Shown: positions 14,501 through 24,420 of the stretch, piece after piece | Position numbering within the stretch: the stretch's first letter is position 1 | Layout: each line of letters opens with the position of its first letter | DNA from: Owenia fusiformis | Taxonomy: Eukaryota > Annelida > Polychaeta > Sabellida > Oweniidae | Reading direction: 5' to 3' | Length of the DNA stretch: 64,000 nucleotides | NCBI GenBank assembly: GCA_903813345.2 | Contig: CAIIXF020000009.1 | Span: 4,616,347 to 4,680,346 of the forward strand | The notes under the pieces: generated by a model | The model's input: only the letters and a program-made list of their open reading frames with translations | What the model was told of the DNA's origin: nothing | Databases searched by the model: none | Program-made: the position numbers and the translations under genes

Positions 14501-15008
14501 GATATATCAAAAAGACGTGTGAACCGATGGCTGGTGCCCCTGCCTATACGGGATGGAACGCTCGGGGTTCCCACATTGAATAAGCAGATATCAAGGTAAA
14601 TTTCCAAATTGTCATTACAAAGTATATTTGTAAATATGTAATGCATTTTGTCTTAAGTGCCAAATTGGGAATTTTGGGTTTAACCATGAATTCTCGAACA
14701 ATGTGAAGCTTCATTTTTGGGTCACGTGCTTATTTGTCATCACATAAAATGTGAGATGTAAAGTTACACATATAACAATATACATTTTTGTGTGATTAAC
14801 CCAGTTAAAGTACATTTGTGTAACGGAAATATGTACATTTTACAATGTATAGTATAGCAATTGAAAAAATTATAATGAATGCCTTAATTCCTTTATCTCC
14901 AGAAAAACATGTACAGCTGACTTATGGGGTACAGATCAGTGGTCCTCACTACAACTATGGGTCGATGATGGATGCAGGGCCGAATTTTGCGTAACATATT
15001 CACCATAA
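8592..15008 (+). CDS. TED-B: secreted Thr-repeat/TSP1/EGF/DUF3011-like protein, frameshifted
   Basis: Exons: 8592-8640 (leader MQLKFWLVKVMFACVT), 9294-9515 (Thr/Pro, three units), TSP1 at 9805-9978, 10479-10652, 11063-11236 and 11380-11553, half-EGF 11681-11770, linker 13170-13214 (DVAGAPSCSCSWPVT), EGF 14186-14299 (six Cys), 14471-14595 and 14903-15008 (DUF3011-like halves). The exon at 14471 is 125 nt where paralogues have 127: the paralogues read CCTATATACG or CCTACATACG and this copy reads CCTATACG. The frame shifts and ends at TAA 14581-14583, giving about 442 aa and losing the terminal domain, although the final exon is intact up to its own stop at 15006-15008. It may be a young pseudogene, a truncated but working protein, or a base-calling error. 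Closest relative is TED-C. Confidence 0.85.
9329..9481 (+). repeat. 51-bp coding minisatellite, 3 units (TED-B)
   Basis: Three 17-residue Thr/Pro units in frame, the last one carrying [15 protein letters not shown]. Same length as in TED-A. Confidence 0.9.
10092..10420. mobile_element. MITE with CACTCTTAAAAA ends in TED-B intron
   Basis: Left end CACTCTTAAAAATTATTACTT, right end its inverted counterpart finishing TTTTTAAGAGTG. The interior is made of AAGTAATTTTTAAGTAA-like words. The next TED-B intron (10985-11015) carries the homologous flank without the element (CGAAACACTCATGGTAATTG), an internal empty site. No coding capacity. Confidence 0.65.
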
Positions 15009-16966
15009 AATGGATTCAAGTTTCATAAGGACTCGGTTTGGAGACTGGACACGTCAGTTAAAATAAACTAGCTGTTTTCAAATAAGACATTGATTGATTG
15101 ATTGATTTTGGAATCTACAAATGCTCTTAATTAGCAACATAAACGTTAACGTTTACATTTTTGCGATTCTGTACATAAGCGACGACAATGCAAACAATAC
15201 AGCATCAAATAGTGTTTTGATGTGCCAAAAATGGAAATTTATTTTGATCAGCTTTTCCTATATTGTTCTAATAATTCCATTTATGCTTTCGACGTCACTG
15301 TGTGCATCATATGAACAAATGTGTACTTATAATGTTAAGTGTGAACATGAAATGATAAGAAAATAGTGGTCAGTTTTGGAAAACACAAGATGCCAGTCGT
15401 TTCTTAACTTTTTGTGTGTTATTGTTGTACATGATAAATACCATATCTTTCATACTTTTATATGTCACTCTGTATAGTGTGTAAATGTATATATAATATA
15501 CATATTGAAGATTTGATCTACAAAATAAATATGTCTAAAACCATGATGAATATATTACTTTTAATTAGTTTTAATGTCAAACAGTTGAGTTTATAAATAC
15601 CATATCCATTGCCTTGGTGAAGAATATTTTGTTGACCGTTTACTTTCACTATGCCAAAAATCAAAGTAATTATTATCTCCTGTTACCACAACCCTAATAT
15701 CGTCAAAGAATATATCCCGTATTGTATAGGCATTAACTATACGCATATATTTTCCGGTCCACTATTATAATTATGATATTTATTCATTTATTTTAATATA
15801 ATTTTGATAAAATCATATAATACTCTAAAAACAAAGTTAACAAGAATTCCCATACATATTGTAACCAATGACTAATTTTTGATACCTCGAGCACTTGATT
15901 TGGTTTATGAGCATTTTTGAAAACGGACAAGTCCATATCCCAAGTCTTGATAACATTATACACACATGGAGGTCATGATAAAAACAAAGCCTCTGATTTA
16001 TGACTTTAGCATTGTATTTAATTCAATAGTTACCTGGATAGGACATTTACAAAACACATAAATGTGAACATAAATGTGAAACACATAATTATGAACATTA
16101 ACGGATACTTCTGCAATGTTTTATTGTTTTTCAATGTAGCAGGTGTCACGGATTGCATTTCTATTTCATGAAGTATTTCTTTTCACTAACATGAAACGTT
16201 GCCCGTTGTTGTAAGTTGTCAAATACAACACAAAATATGGGAAAACTGGCCATGTATAAAATTGATTCATTTTACAATCAAATAACATAGTACTATAAAA
16301 TGAAAATAAACATATTAAAATATATTTTCATTTACTTTATTACCTCGAAGTACACATCATACTTTTGTCCGATCATAATTTCGAATAATTATTGATTCGG
16401 TAAGCCTTACTATTCATGTACATCTTTCTGTTTTGAAAACGACTTGTGATGTATATTTCTGAATTTTTCAAAGAAATCTACAAAATTCCATTGCGGTTTT
16501 GTCTTAACATCATATTTTCAATCTCGGCCATCACTTTTCAGGCGATTTTCCTTGAAATATCAAAAGATTAATATGTTATTTTCATACTTAATGTGACTGT
16601 CATTCACCCTCAATTAAGCAGTGTAAAAAATGATTTGCTACATGAGTCACAAAATGTTTCTAGTTTCATGCTTATTGTTGAGTCTCGCATTGTGGGATTG
16701 TCATTTCATGCGATCTGCCTGCATAAAGTGTGTACGTACAAGAACTTTTGACAATATAGGCAGACACGACAGTTCCTGGATACGAATTAAAACCTTTTTA
16801 GTCATCTCATTGGATCTTGATACAACATGGATCTTAATAATTCGATAATTCTTGGATACAAACGTGGTTATTCAGTTCATTTGATCTTGATTCAACGTAG
16901 ACAATACTTATTCGACAGTTCTTGGATACAAACGTCATATGATGAAGTCTTATTAATTATGTCGTT
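15009..16966. other. 3' flank of TED-B; no gene seen
   Basis: AATAAA at 15062-15067, 54 nt after the final stop, is conserved in TED-E (53199-53204) and is the likely poly(A) signal. A stretch at about 15440-15540 matches, inverted, the 3' flank of TED-C near 23340-23450. At 16770-16935 a motif like TTCTTGGATACAAACG recurs three times at about 70-80-bp spacing. The rest is AT-rich without coding signal. Confidence 0.55.
15062..15067 (+). terminator. poly(A) signal of TED-B
   Basis: AATAAA within CAGTTAAAATAAACTAG. The same context occurs after TED-E; TED-C has GATAAA at the matching place. Confidence 0.55.
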
Positions 16967-17698
16967 CTATTTGGTGCAAACGACACAAGTGAGCTCTCTT
17001 CCTTGAACGTAAAGCGGACATGGAAGTGAGCCGCACTTCGCCTCTACCGCGTACAACAGTGCTCCTTGTTCTCTGGCCATTCCCCCTGGCATCGCCTCTG
17101 GCGCCTCGTCAACACATATAAAGTTTTTATTACTTAAATGAGCTCTATGTTCCGCCATTAGATACCCATTATATTCCTTCTTCCAACCTGCTGGGCACGC
17201 CTTCCATGCGGGAATCATAAGTGTTTCCGATCTCGGTACACTGCATACTGTGCAAGGAACGTCACGATTATGTAAAGAATTCGGGTCTGACGTTGGCGAA
17301 TTAGTGCCAAGGAATGGATTTCTGCGATCGGGAGGTAAAACGTCGTACTCTGCGCCAAACATGGAAGCGCCCCATCTGGCTGTTCCGTCTGTGTAGTTGC
17401 CCCACTGGGGATGTGACGGAAGGCATTGATAGTCTCCCCCACTGCCCGACTCCGACCAATATGACCCGCCAACATAACCGCTGTAAACGTCACATGCACC
17501 AACAGGGCACTCAGTGCGCCCCCATCTAATGAACGTTGTCACGGGCTGCGTTTGACGATCAACTTGGGACATCAGGCCTTCGATTTGTTTTTCCATCGAC
17601 GCAATCTTATCGTTCAAATCATAGGCACTAGCTACCCATAAGATCAGGATAACCAATGTCCAGAAGGTTAATTCCATCTTCGTCATTATGTATTGCAT
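16967..17698 (-). CDS. short-chain collagen C4-like secreted protein
   Basis: Intronless coding region of 243 aa from the ATG at 17698; the ATGs at 17686 and 17677 (MELTFWTLVILILWVASAYD) are in frame, and the last gives the neatest signal peptide (236 aa). A good acceptor (TATTTTTCAG) ends at 17701, so a 5' UTR intron is likely and the longer upstream reading to 17770 is probably intron. After the leader comes a short heptad-like segment (DLNDKIASMEKQIEGLMSQV), then the conserved domain seen in sponge, cnidarian and bivalve short-chain collagen C4-like proteins: FIRWGRTECP, YSGYVGGSYW, YQCLPSHPQWG, MFGAEYDV, HNRDVPCTVC, ACPAGWKKEYNGYLMAEH, CGSLPCPLYVQGRELTCVVC. No Gly-X-Y repeats are present, so it is the globular part only. 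Role in matrix or mucosal binding is inferred from the family. Confidence 0.85.
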   Translation of the reverse strand: MQYIMTKMELTFWTLVILILWVASAYDLNDKIASMEKQIEGLMSQVDRQTQPVTTFIRWGRTECPVGACDVYSGYVGGSYWSESGSGGDYQCLPSHPQWGNYTDGTARWGASMFGAEYDVLPPDRRNPFLGTNSPTSDPNSLHNRDVPCTVCSVPRSETLMIPAWKACPAGWKKEYNGYLMAEHRAHLSNKNFICVDEAPEAMPGGMAREQGALLYAVEAKCGSLPCPLYVQGRELTCVVCTK

Positions 17699-17701
17699 AG
17701 C

Positions 17702-20700
17702 TGAAAAATAGTAAAAGCCTAACTGACTTTCGTTGCGGAGATACTGACGTGTACTCCAAAGCGTAAACACGTAACTTATTTTTCAAGGTGATAAGTAAGT
17801 TATAATTAATTAGTTTGTTACATGTACGTACTTGAAAGCGTATTGGGATAGTAATTTGGAAAAATAAAAATTGGCTCAATCATTTTCGATCCATTCTTCC
17901 TTGATTAAACGGATATTGCTCATGAATATAATATATAATTATGGATTATGAAAATCACATTAAATCAATGGGAAATTGTGGAATTCCTGCAAATCTTTGA
18001 AAAATGCATCCAAGTACATGTTTTCTTAAGCCTACATTCTATTAAAATTTAATCAAAATGTGCACCTGCTATAGATAAATGATTTTGAGTATCCAAAATA
18101 AATGAACCCTTATTTGACCTGGTTGCAGCCACATGGAGATCTTCGACAATTCATTCATTTTCGAATTAAAAAACAACAACTAATAGTTTGACGTGTCGCA
18201 AAAAGCTCGCGCACGCATTGTTACACATTTTGTGGCGTAATCCAGAGAATCCTCGCTTTTAACATGATAGAATGTGACGTTTTTGAGAAAAATGTACACA
18301 CATGAAAATCCTTTCGTCCTCCACATTTACCTCTATATCTCAAAACATTTTAGACGAATAACTCTGATATCATATATATATTGTTAATGGGCTAGGAGCA
18401 TCATAAAACACGAATCAATTGATATTTTAGGTGAAATAAATATACGTGTTGCTGTGCTTGAAAATAGGCGAATGGCGTAAATTAGCCCTATTTTAATGAA
18501 TTTTGAAAACCTTTCGTCCTCCACTTTTCCACATACAACAGAAAACACATACTTTTGTGAACAAAATCAACTATTTATTAATAAACTAGAGTTTAGGAGC
18601 AAAATAATCATGTATGATTTATTAAAAATTGATCTCGTATTTTTTGTTTAATGTACACCTGAAAAGTTGAAAGTACCAAAAAAATGAGCAAAAAAGGTCG
18701 CTGTCAACAGATTCTATTTTTCAGACTCTATGACGTCACAATATGGGACGCTTACTAAAATTCATCCTTTGAAATAAAACTTCCATCTACCTTTATCAAG
18801 ACGAAAAATAAGTATAATAGTCATATATTGTTTGAGTTATGAGCGTTTAAAGACGAAAAATAATTCAAAATGTAACGTGTCAACATAGGATATTTGCCAG
18901 ATGTTTTGGTAAAAAACTCTTTTTTAAAAACGAACGCGCAAAAAATGTGAACGGAGTGTAGTTGATCTAAAATCTTCATCGAAACAGCTTTAAAATGATA
19001 TATAACTTTAATTAAAATATTATCTTATAATCCGGGGAATCAAAGTTACATTCACGCGATACCCTTAAAAAACAAATGCGCCACCTATTTGCGACACGTC
19101 TTTACAACAATGGAGAATGCAAAAAGGAGATATATGGAATGAACTTCCCATAACAGGATTTTAAAGATTCGAGCATATAAATAGGCGCTTGTACATAAGT
19201 TCAATGAAATTAGGTCTGAACAGTGAGAACAATACGATAGTTTGATAAAATACATTTTTAGTAAAGTGAATACGGTCGTAGCTTGTTAGAATGATAAAAT
19301 ACTCCAGAATTATTTTCTTATTCTAAACTTACTCCGGTCCGATTGATTGTCACGCACATGGTTTAGAAATAAACCAAATACTTACAGTGCTCAGGTATCC
19401 GAAAATGTTACTTTATGTAACGTTGGTATTAAAATGTTTTGCTGTTGAGTTAAACTTGAAATAACGAAAGCACTGCAGGATAAATCACTAAAACGTTTCA
19501 CTAATTGTGATCGCGAGCTATTGGTCGATTCATATATACACCCTATCCACGTGATCCATTCCGTGGCACTGGGTTTGTTGACATTACAACGGAATATAAC
19601 TGATCATTTTATAAAAAATTGTGACCATATTATTTGACAGCAAGTTGGGAAGGTGATTTGACAGCAAGTTGGGAAGGTGATACTGCGTAGCTAAGTCCTA
19701 GTGAATTGATTGTACTTTCCGTAGACAAGAAATACATATACCGGTATGTGGAGAGAAGAATGGAAAAGCCTTTTGGGTCTCAACCTCCTTTTTTACATTC
19801 GCAAAAACATGAAGAAATGAGAAAATTGTCATAACGTAACATAACATAATCATAACGTTTTGATACTCATAATTATCAAACCGATTTCACCTGTCCGCGA
19901 CGGGTATAACAGTCCTACACGAACTGAGTTGGTCGGTGCCGTTCAAGTAATGGATGATCTATTTCGATTCATAGTTTAAAGATTTGATGCAAGTCCTCGT
20001 TCTAATACGGAATGGGTCACGGAATAAACGGGTTGCGGAATGACCATTTCCGTGTTAATACGTGGTCTACCATCCAATCTTTGAACTGTTGAAATTGTTC
20101 GTTTAGATAATATACTTGTACGCATATATGTATTTGTTGTCTATTACCCCCCTATCACACCAAACTAGTTCTTACCCGTTCTTGCCAGTCCTACAAAAAC
20201 GTCGTAAAACGGGCTCAATCTGGCTGTGGTCGGGAAATATGTCTAAAATAATTAGCTACTTCGTTCATAAACAGTCTTCAATACGTCCATCTCATTCGCA
20301 GTTCGTTCAGGTCGCACCAAGGGCGTTACAATACCCGGGAATTTATCGGTTCGTCCAGTACTTGTTTGTGATAGCGCCCTCTGTAGGTCACTGTGCTTAT
20401 AGCCTACAGTAATACGGGGTAGGATATCGGGAATTCGGTCAGTTTCTATCCGTCGATTTCGCTATGAATTGAAGCAAGTGTGACCACTTTATCCACTTAA
20501 ACAATTTGATAATTGATTAAACCTTTAAACAAAATCGATAAACACGTTATACACTTCCTATCTCCTTAGAAATTAGCATGTATTTATGGATTGTGTTTTC
20601 GAACAAGGCTCGACCCACAGCAATAGGGAAATCCTTATGCTAATTAGTATGACGTCATATTTTCCTGGGGAATCCTAGATTTCAAAGCCTCAGTCTGTTA

Positions 20701-21690
20701 TTGTGTCAAATGTAAACGCTCTTGGGACGCTCTTTTGCAGACAGAAAATTGACAGATTAGCTTTTAACTTTCAGCTTTGATGTTTAAATATTCTGTATTT
20801 CTACCGGACTTCTTGCTGAATATCATATAATGTTATAACTTGATTTGGATCATTGCCTGATTGATCATTCTGAAATTTTGATTGTGATTCATGATTGATT
20901 GGCAAGAAAAATAATTCCTATTGTTTTCCAGCGAAGTCAAAATGTTACAGCATGAGTTATAATGTCGAGTTTGCATCATGTTAAATTCTGCTAGTGATTT
21001 GAAGTCCATGCACAAGCATACACATAAGAGACAAACACACCCAGGCTCCAGGCCGTGGATGGAAATATAAAACTATTTAAGGCACAAACTGGTATTAATA
21101 GACCGATATGTAGTGTCTGCCATGTATTGAAGGTAAACCAATCTGTATTATTAATGTTTCTTCTATCAATACATGGGTTGTGCAATAGAAAAGCAATGGC
21201 ACAATCAAAAATGTGCATATCAATCGTGAATATCTCTCGGTTCAAAGCTTATTTCCAACAGAATCGTGTCAAAATATGTGTCTGAGTAACAGTTACACAT
21301 TATAAGATCGCAAACTCTTACCAATTATCAGCCGAATGGCTCATTTTCAACGAAATGTCCTGAAGACAACAGCCCTGGGTCGCGCCTGAGACCAAAAACT
21401 ACTTCAAATAGCCCTCCCCTAATTATATTGGATAATCACATTTATGCGTGCGCGCGCAGCTCATCCAATGAACGAAACGCCACTTCCCGCTAAAATCACC
21501 GGGTATTGATCTTTCCCTTGGTCGCACCACGTCGGTGTGCAAACGTCGTGTAACGCGACCTTAGTATAGAAGGTCATCATGACCTGATTACAGAACGGTA
21601 TGGTCGTCATCGAATTTTGAATCGATTCAAAATTCTAAAATTACCATCCCGTCTGAGAACGTTCATGAAGTTCGTAAATATTTCATTCAT
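17702..21690. other. intergenic around the duplication axis; no gene
   Basis: Only short ORFs. Contains a MITE-like pair of GACGTGTCGCAAA ends (18190-18202 and 19088-19100) and a perfect short tandem duplication of TTTGACAGCAAGTTGGGAAG near 19635-19680. From 20152 an element with CTATCACACCAAACTAG ends begins. Nothing protein-coding was recognised. Confidence 0.5.
18190..19100. mobile_element. candidate non-autonomous DNA transposon, about 911 bp
   Basis: Exact 13-bp terminal inverted repeats GACGTGTCGCAAA (18190-18202, inverted at 19088-19100). Interior has no ORF of note. The target duplication is unclear (possibly TTT). Confidence 0.45.
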
Positions 21691-22968
21691 TTTCATTTCA
21701 TTTATTTATTTTCAAACATCTGGTGAAACATACAGATAAGGCGGATGACACCCTAATGGGCATATTATCCGCACAGAGAAGATGAACATGACAAGCAGTG
21801 TTGTGTAAATTATGTATCTCCAGCCTCGCACTCCTCACCTCCATCCCCCACCCGTCAGCATGGTCTTAACAATATGGAAAGTAAACTGGGTTGCCAGTTA
21901 CAGTCTCTGAGCAGTATATTCGAATAAGGTTAAGTGCTTTGAAAAATGATAGGCGATGATATATGTTGGCTTTGCCAATTAGATGATGGAATAAAATCAA
22001 TGAGCAGAAAAAGAAAGAACGATAACAATAGCTACTAGGTAGACAGCATAAGTGAATAGCTAATTGGAGATTGTTATCATTGATTGATCAAAAATGACTT
22101 GATCTTTTTCTTGAAAAGAGGTATAGAGTTGCACTTAGTAACTTCATCAGGTAATATATTCCATAAATCTGGTCCCTGCTTACTGATGGAATATTTGCCA
22201 ATGTTTGTTCTAAAAGTTGCTGATCTGAGTTTGAATTGTTGTCTAGTCTCATGTCTATGAATAATATTGTTTGGAGTGAAGTAATAACTGAATTGGCTTT
22301 TGGATGTTGGGTCAGTGCCTTTGATACATTTGAAAAGATATGTCAGGATACTGACTTTAAAAATTTGAAATATATTAAGAATGTTAGCATTTTTGAAGAA
22401 TGGTGCTGTGTGATCTCTTAATTTACAATTTGTATCATATATTCTTATAAATTGTTTTTGCAAACGGTGAATTTTATTTAAAGAAGACCTTAGAAAGTTG
22501 CAAATATGTTCATTCCGCTCGCACACAGTTTAACATCAGTTTTGAAGAACGCAGTGGCAACTTGTTTGGTGTGATAGCTTTATTTTTGCTAACTCGTTCA
22601 TAAGCAGTCTTAAATACGTTTTTAATCAGTTTAAACCAGTTTGCAATTAGTTCTACCTCGTTCTCAATACTTCCTTCTCAATACAGTTCAACTCGTTGTT
22701 AAAACGTCCCTAGTAGGATTGAAGTACGACGGTTCCGTTCGTAGTACGTCCAGCTCGTCGTTAGTACGTTGTCACTCGTTCTAATTGTAGAACGTATCGA
22801 CCACGAGAACATTTTGAGCATGTTCTAAGTTCTAGAGGACTTACCCGTTCGAGTACGTTCGATGAAGTTTGTAAATAGACCCCAAACAGTTCTTAGTACG
22901 TCCAGTCCGTTCGTACAAAGTTGAAGCCCGTTTTCGAGAACGTAGTGAGAACTAGTTTGGTGTGATAG
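20152..22968. mobile_element. candidate DNA element with CTATCACACCAAACTAGTTC ends
   Basis: Left end at 20152-20175, inverted counterpart at 22945-22968, with one mismatch near the inner side. A further inverted-end copy (GTTTGGTGTGATAG) lies near 22570, and an internal segment (TTCATAA-CAGTCTT) is repeated in the same orientation near 20260 and 22600. This suggests at least two overlapping or tandem copies of one family, interrupted by the LINE fragment at 21691-22526. No transposase seen. Confidence 0.45.
21691..22526 (-). mobile_element. 5'-truncated non-LTR retrotransposon, 3' end
   Basis: On the minus strand, 22526-22077 encodes about 149 aa typical of the C-terminal tail of jockey/CR1-type LINE polyproteins (HRLQKQFIRIYD, LRDHTAPFFK, NILNIFQIFK, GPDLWNILPDEV, LFKKKIKSFL). 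The 3' untranslated part follows down to 21691 and ends in AAATAAATAAATGAAATGAAA. The last 228 bp recur at 61091-61318. No RT core is present, so this is a dead fragment. Confidence 0.75.
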
Positions 22969-23561
22969 TAGGGTTAGGAAAGTACAAACATTTCCCAAGA
23001 GGGTTTGCTATACAATATCGCCCTTCGAACTTCCTGTGAAACATAATCTTCGTTTCCGAAGGATAAAAAGTTAACATTTTTCATAAAATGATCCGAAGTA
23101 ATGTATACGTAATTATAATAAAGGATAATGTCCAGGGCTGTGAGTTGTCTAGGGGAAAGGTTGGGTTCAACTGGGGTAGGGTGAGAGGGGTTCAAAAATA
23201 AGAAAATAAAGTTCGCCTTTCTAGATATAAGGCCAATTTATGATTTTCCCTAATACCCAAGTAACATTATAATAAAAATGTTTAAATGAATAAAATATCA
23301 TAATAAGACAAAGTCATATTTATCATGTTTTAGACAGTATATTTTGTAGATCAAATCTTCAATATGTATATTAAATATACATTTACAAATACAGAGTGAC
23401 ATATAAAAGTATGAAATAAATGCTTGATATAAATACATGTATCGTATTCAAGAATAAGTATAACACACAGTCAAGAAATGGATGATATCTTTTGTTTTCT
23501 ACAATCACCATGGGTTCGATCAATATTACAATCTGATCGTTCACACTTATATGTACATATA

Positions 23562-23748
23562 TAGGTTATTTACTGGGAGGGATTGAATATGGGTTTTATT
23601 CCGAGGGACAATATGATATTGACCGAAGGGTAATATGATATTGACCGAGGGAGCGCAGCGACCGAGTGTCAATATCATATTTCCCAAGTTCAATATCATA
23701 TTTTCCGAGGAATAAAACCCATATTCAATCCCGACCAGAAATAACCTA
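23562..23748. repeat. foldback element, about 80-bp arms
   Basis: Left arm AGGTTATTT...GGGATTGAATATGGGTTTTATTCC is mirrored on the right by GGAATAAAACCCATATTC...AAATAACCT. A spacer of about 30 bp contains GCGCAGCG. A much larger relative with the same arms lies at 50545-51331 in TED-E intron 9. Confidence 0.75.
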
Positions 23749-23844
23749 TTTATTCCATAATACATTCCTCCTTAAAATGTTACATTTGGATAATGCTTTT
23801 ATCTATTAGTCAAGGTTAAAAATAACCGGGAAACCCAAAAATAG

Positions 23845-23970
23845 GTTAATACGTTCCAATACGATTTTTGACCCGGGGACAATACGATTTTTCCATGTAA
23901 TACGCTCCAATACGATTTTTTCCCGGGGACAATACGATTTTTTCATGTAATATGATTCAATACGATTTTT
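23845..23970. repeat. tandem repeat of about 50 bp
   Basis: Two and a half units of the type TAATACGTTCCAATACG, then a T-run, CCCGGGGACAATACG, then a T-run and CATG. No coding potential. Confidence 0.65.
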
Positions 23971-24420
23971 ATTCCTTCATATTTCCCTGGGAAAACAGTA
24001 GTATTATGGAATAAGTAATAATATTACTGGCGTGTTAGTAGAAGAAAGAAATAGTGAAGCAAAAAGCACAAATGTAATTTTAAGAAAAAACAAAATAAAA
24101 AAAACAGATGAATACATTTTCATTTCGGTCAAATCAAAAACCTGTATGAAGTTGTATTGTTTGCATTGTTGTTGCTAATAAACCTAGTCGCACAAATCTA
24201 AACGTTTATTTTGTTAATTATGTGCATTCGTAGATTTAAATAGTCATTGTCTTATTTGAAAACAGCTAGTTTATCTTAGTTGACGTGATTCTCCTAGCCG
24301 GTTTCTTATGAAACTTGAATCTAATAGATGAGTTGTAAGGAGTCTTGTCTATTCCGCAAAACAGGGAGTAGTATTTCAAATAGTTCTATAGGAACGACGG
24401 CAGTAGGACACCCATCCATT

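Larger units (their letters stand above)
22980..24420. other. 3' flank of TED-C; no gene seen
   Basis: Holds a foldback element at 23562-23748, a short tandem repeat at 23845-23970, and a 3'-flanking region homologous to that of TED-B. The likely poly(A) signal for TED-C is GATAAA in the context CTAAGATAAACTAGCTG (about 24268-24285, minus strand). Confidence 0.5.

Noticed and set aside
15121-15366. 81-aa ORF with hydrophobic segments after TED-B
   Set aside because: Lies after the likely poly(A) signal, no homologue in the paralogous flank that keeps the frame.
17699-17770. N-terminal extension of the collagen-like protein to an ATG at 17770
   Set aside because: A strong splice acceptor lies between, and the extension would bury the signal peptide.
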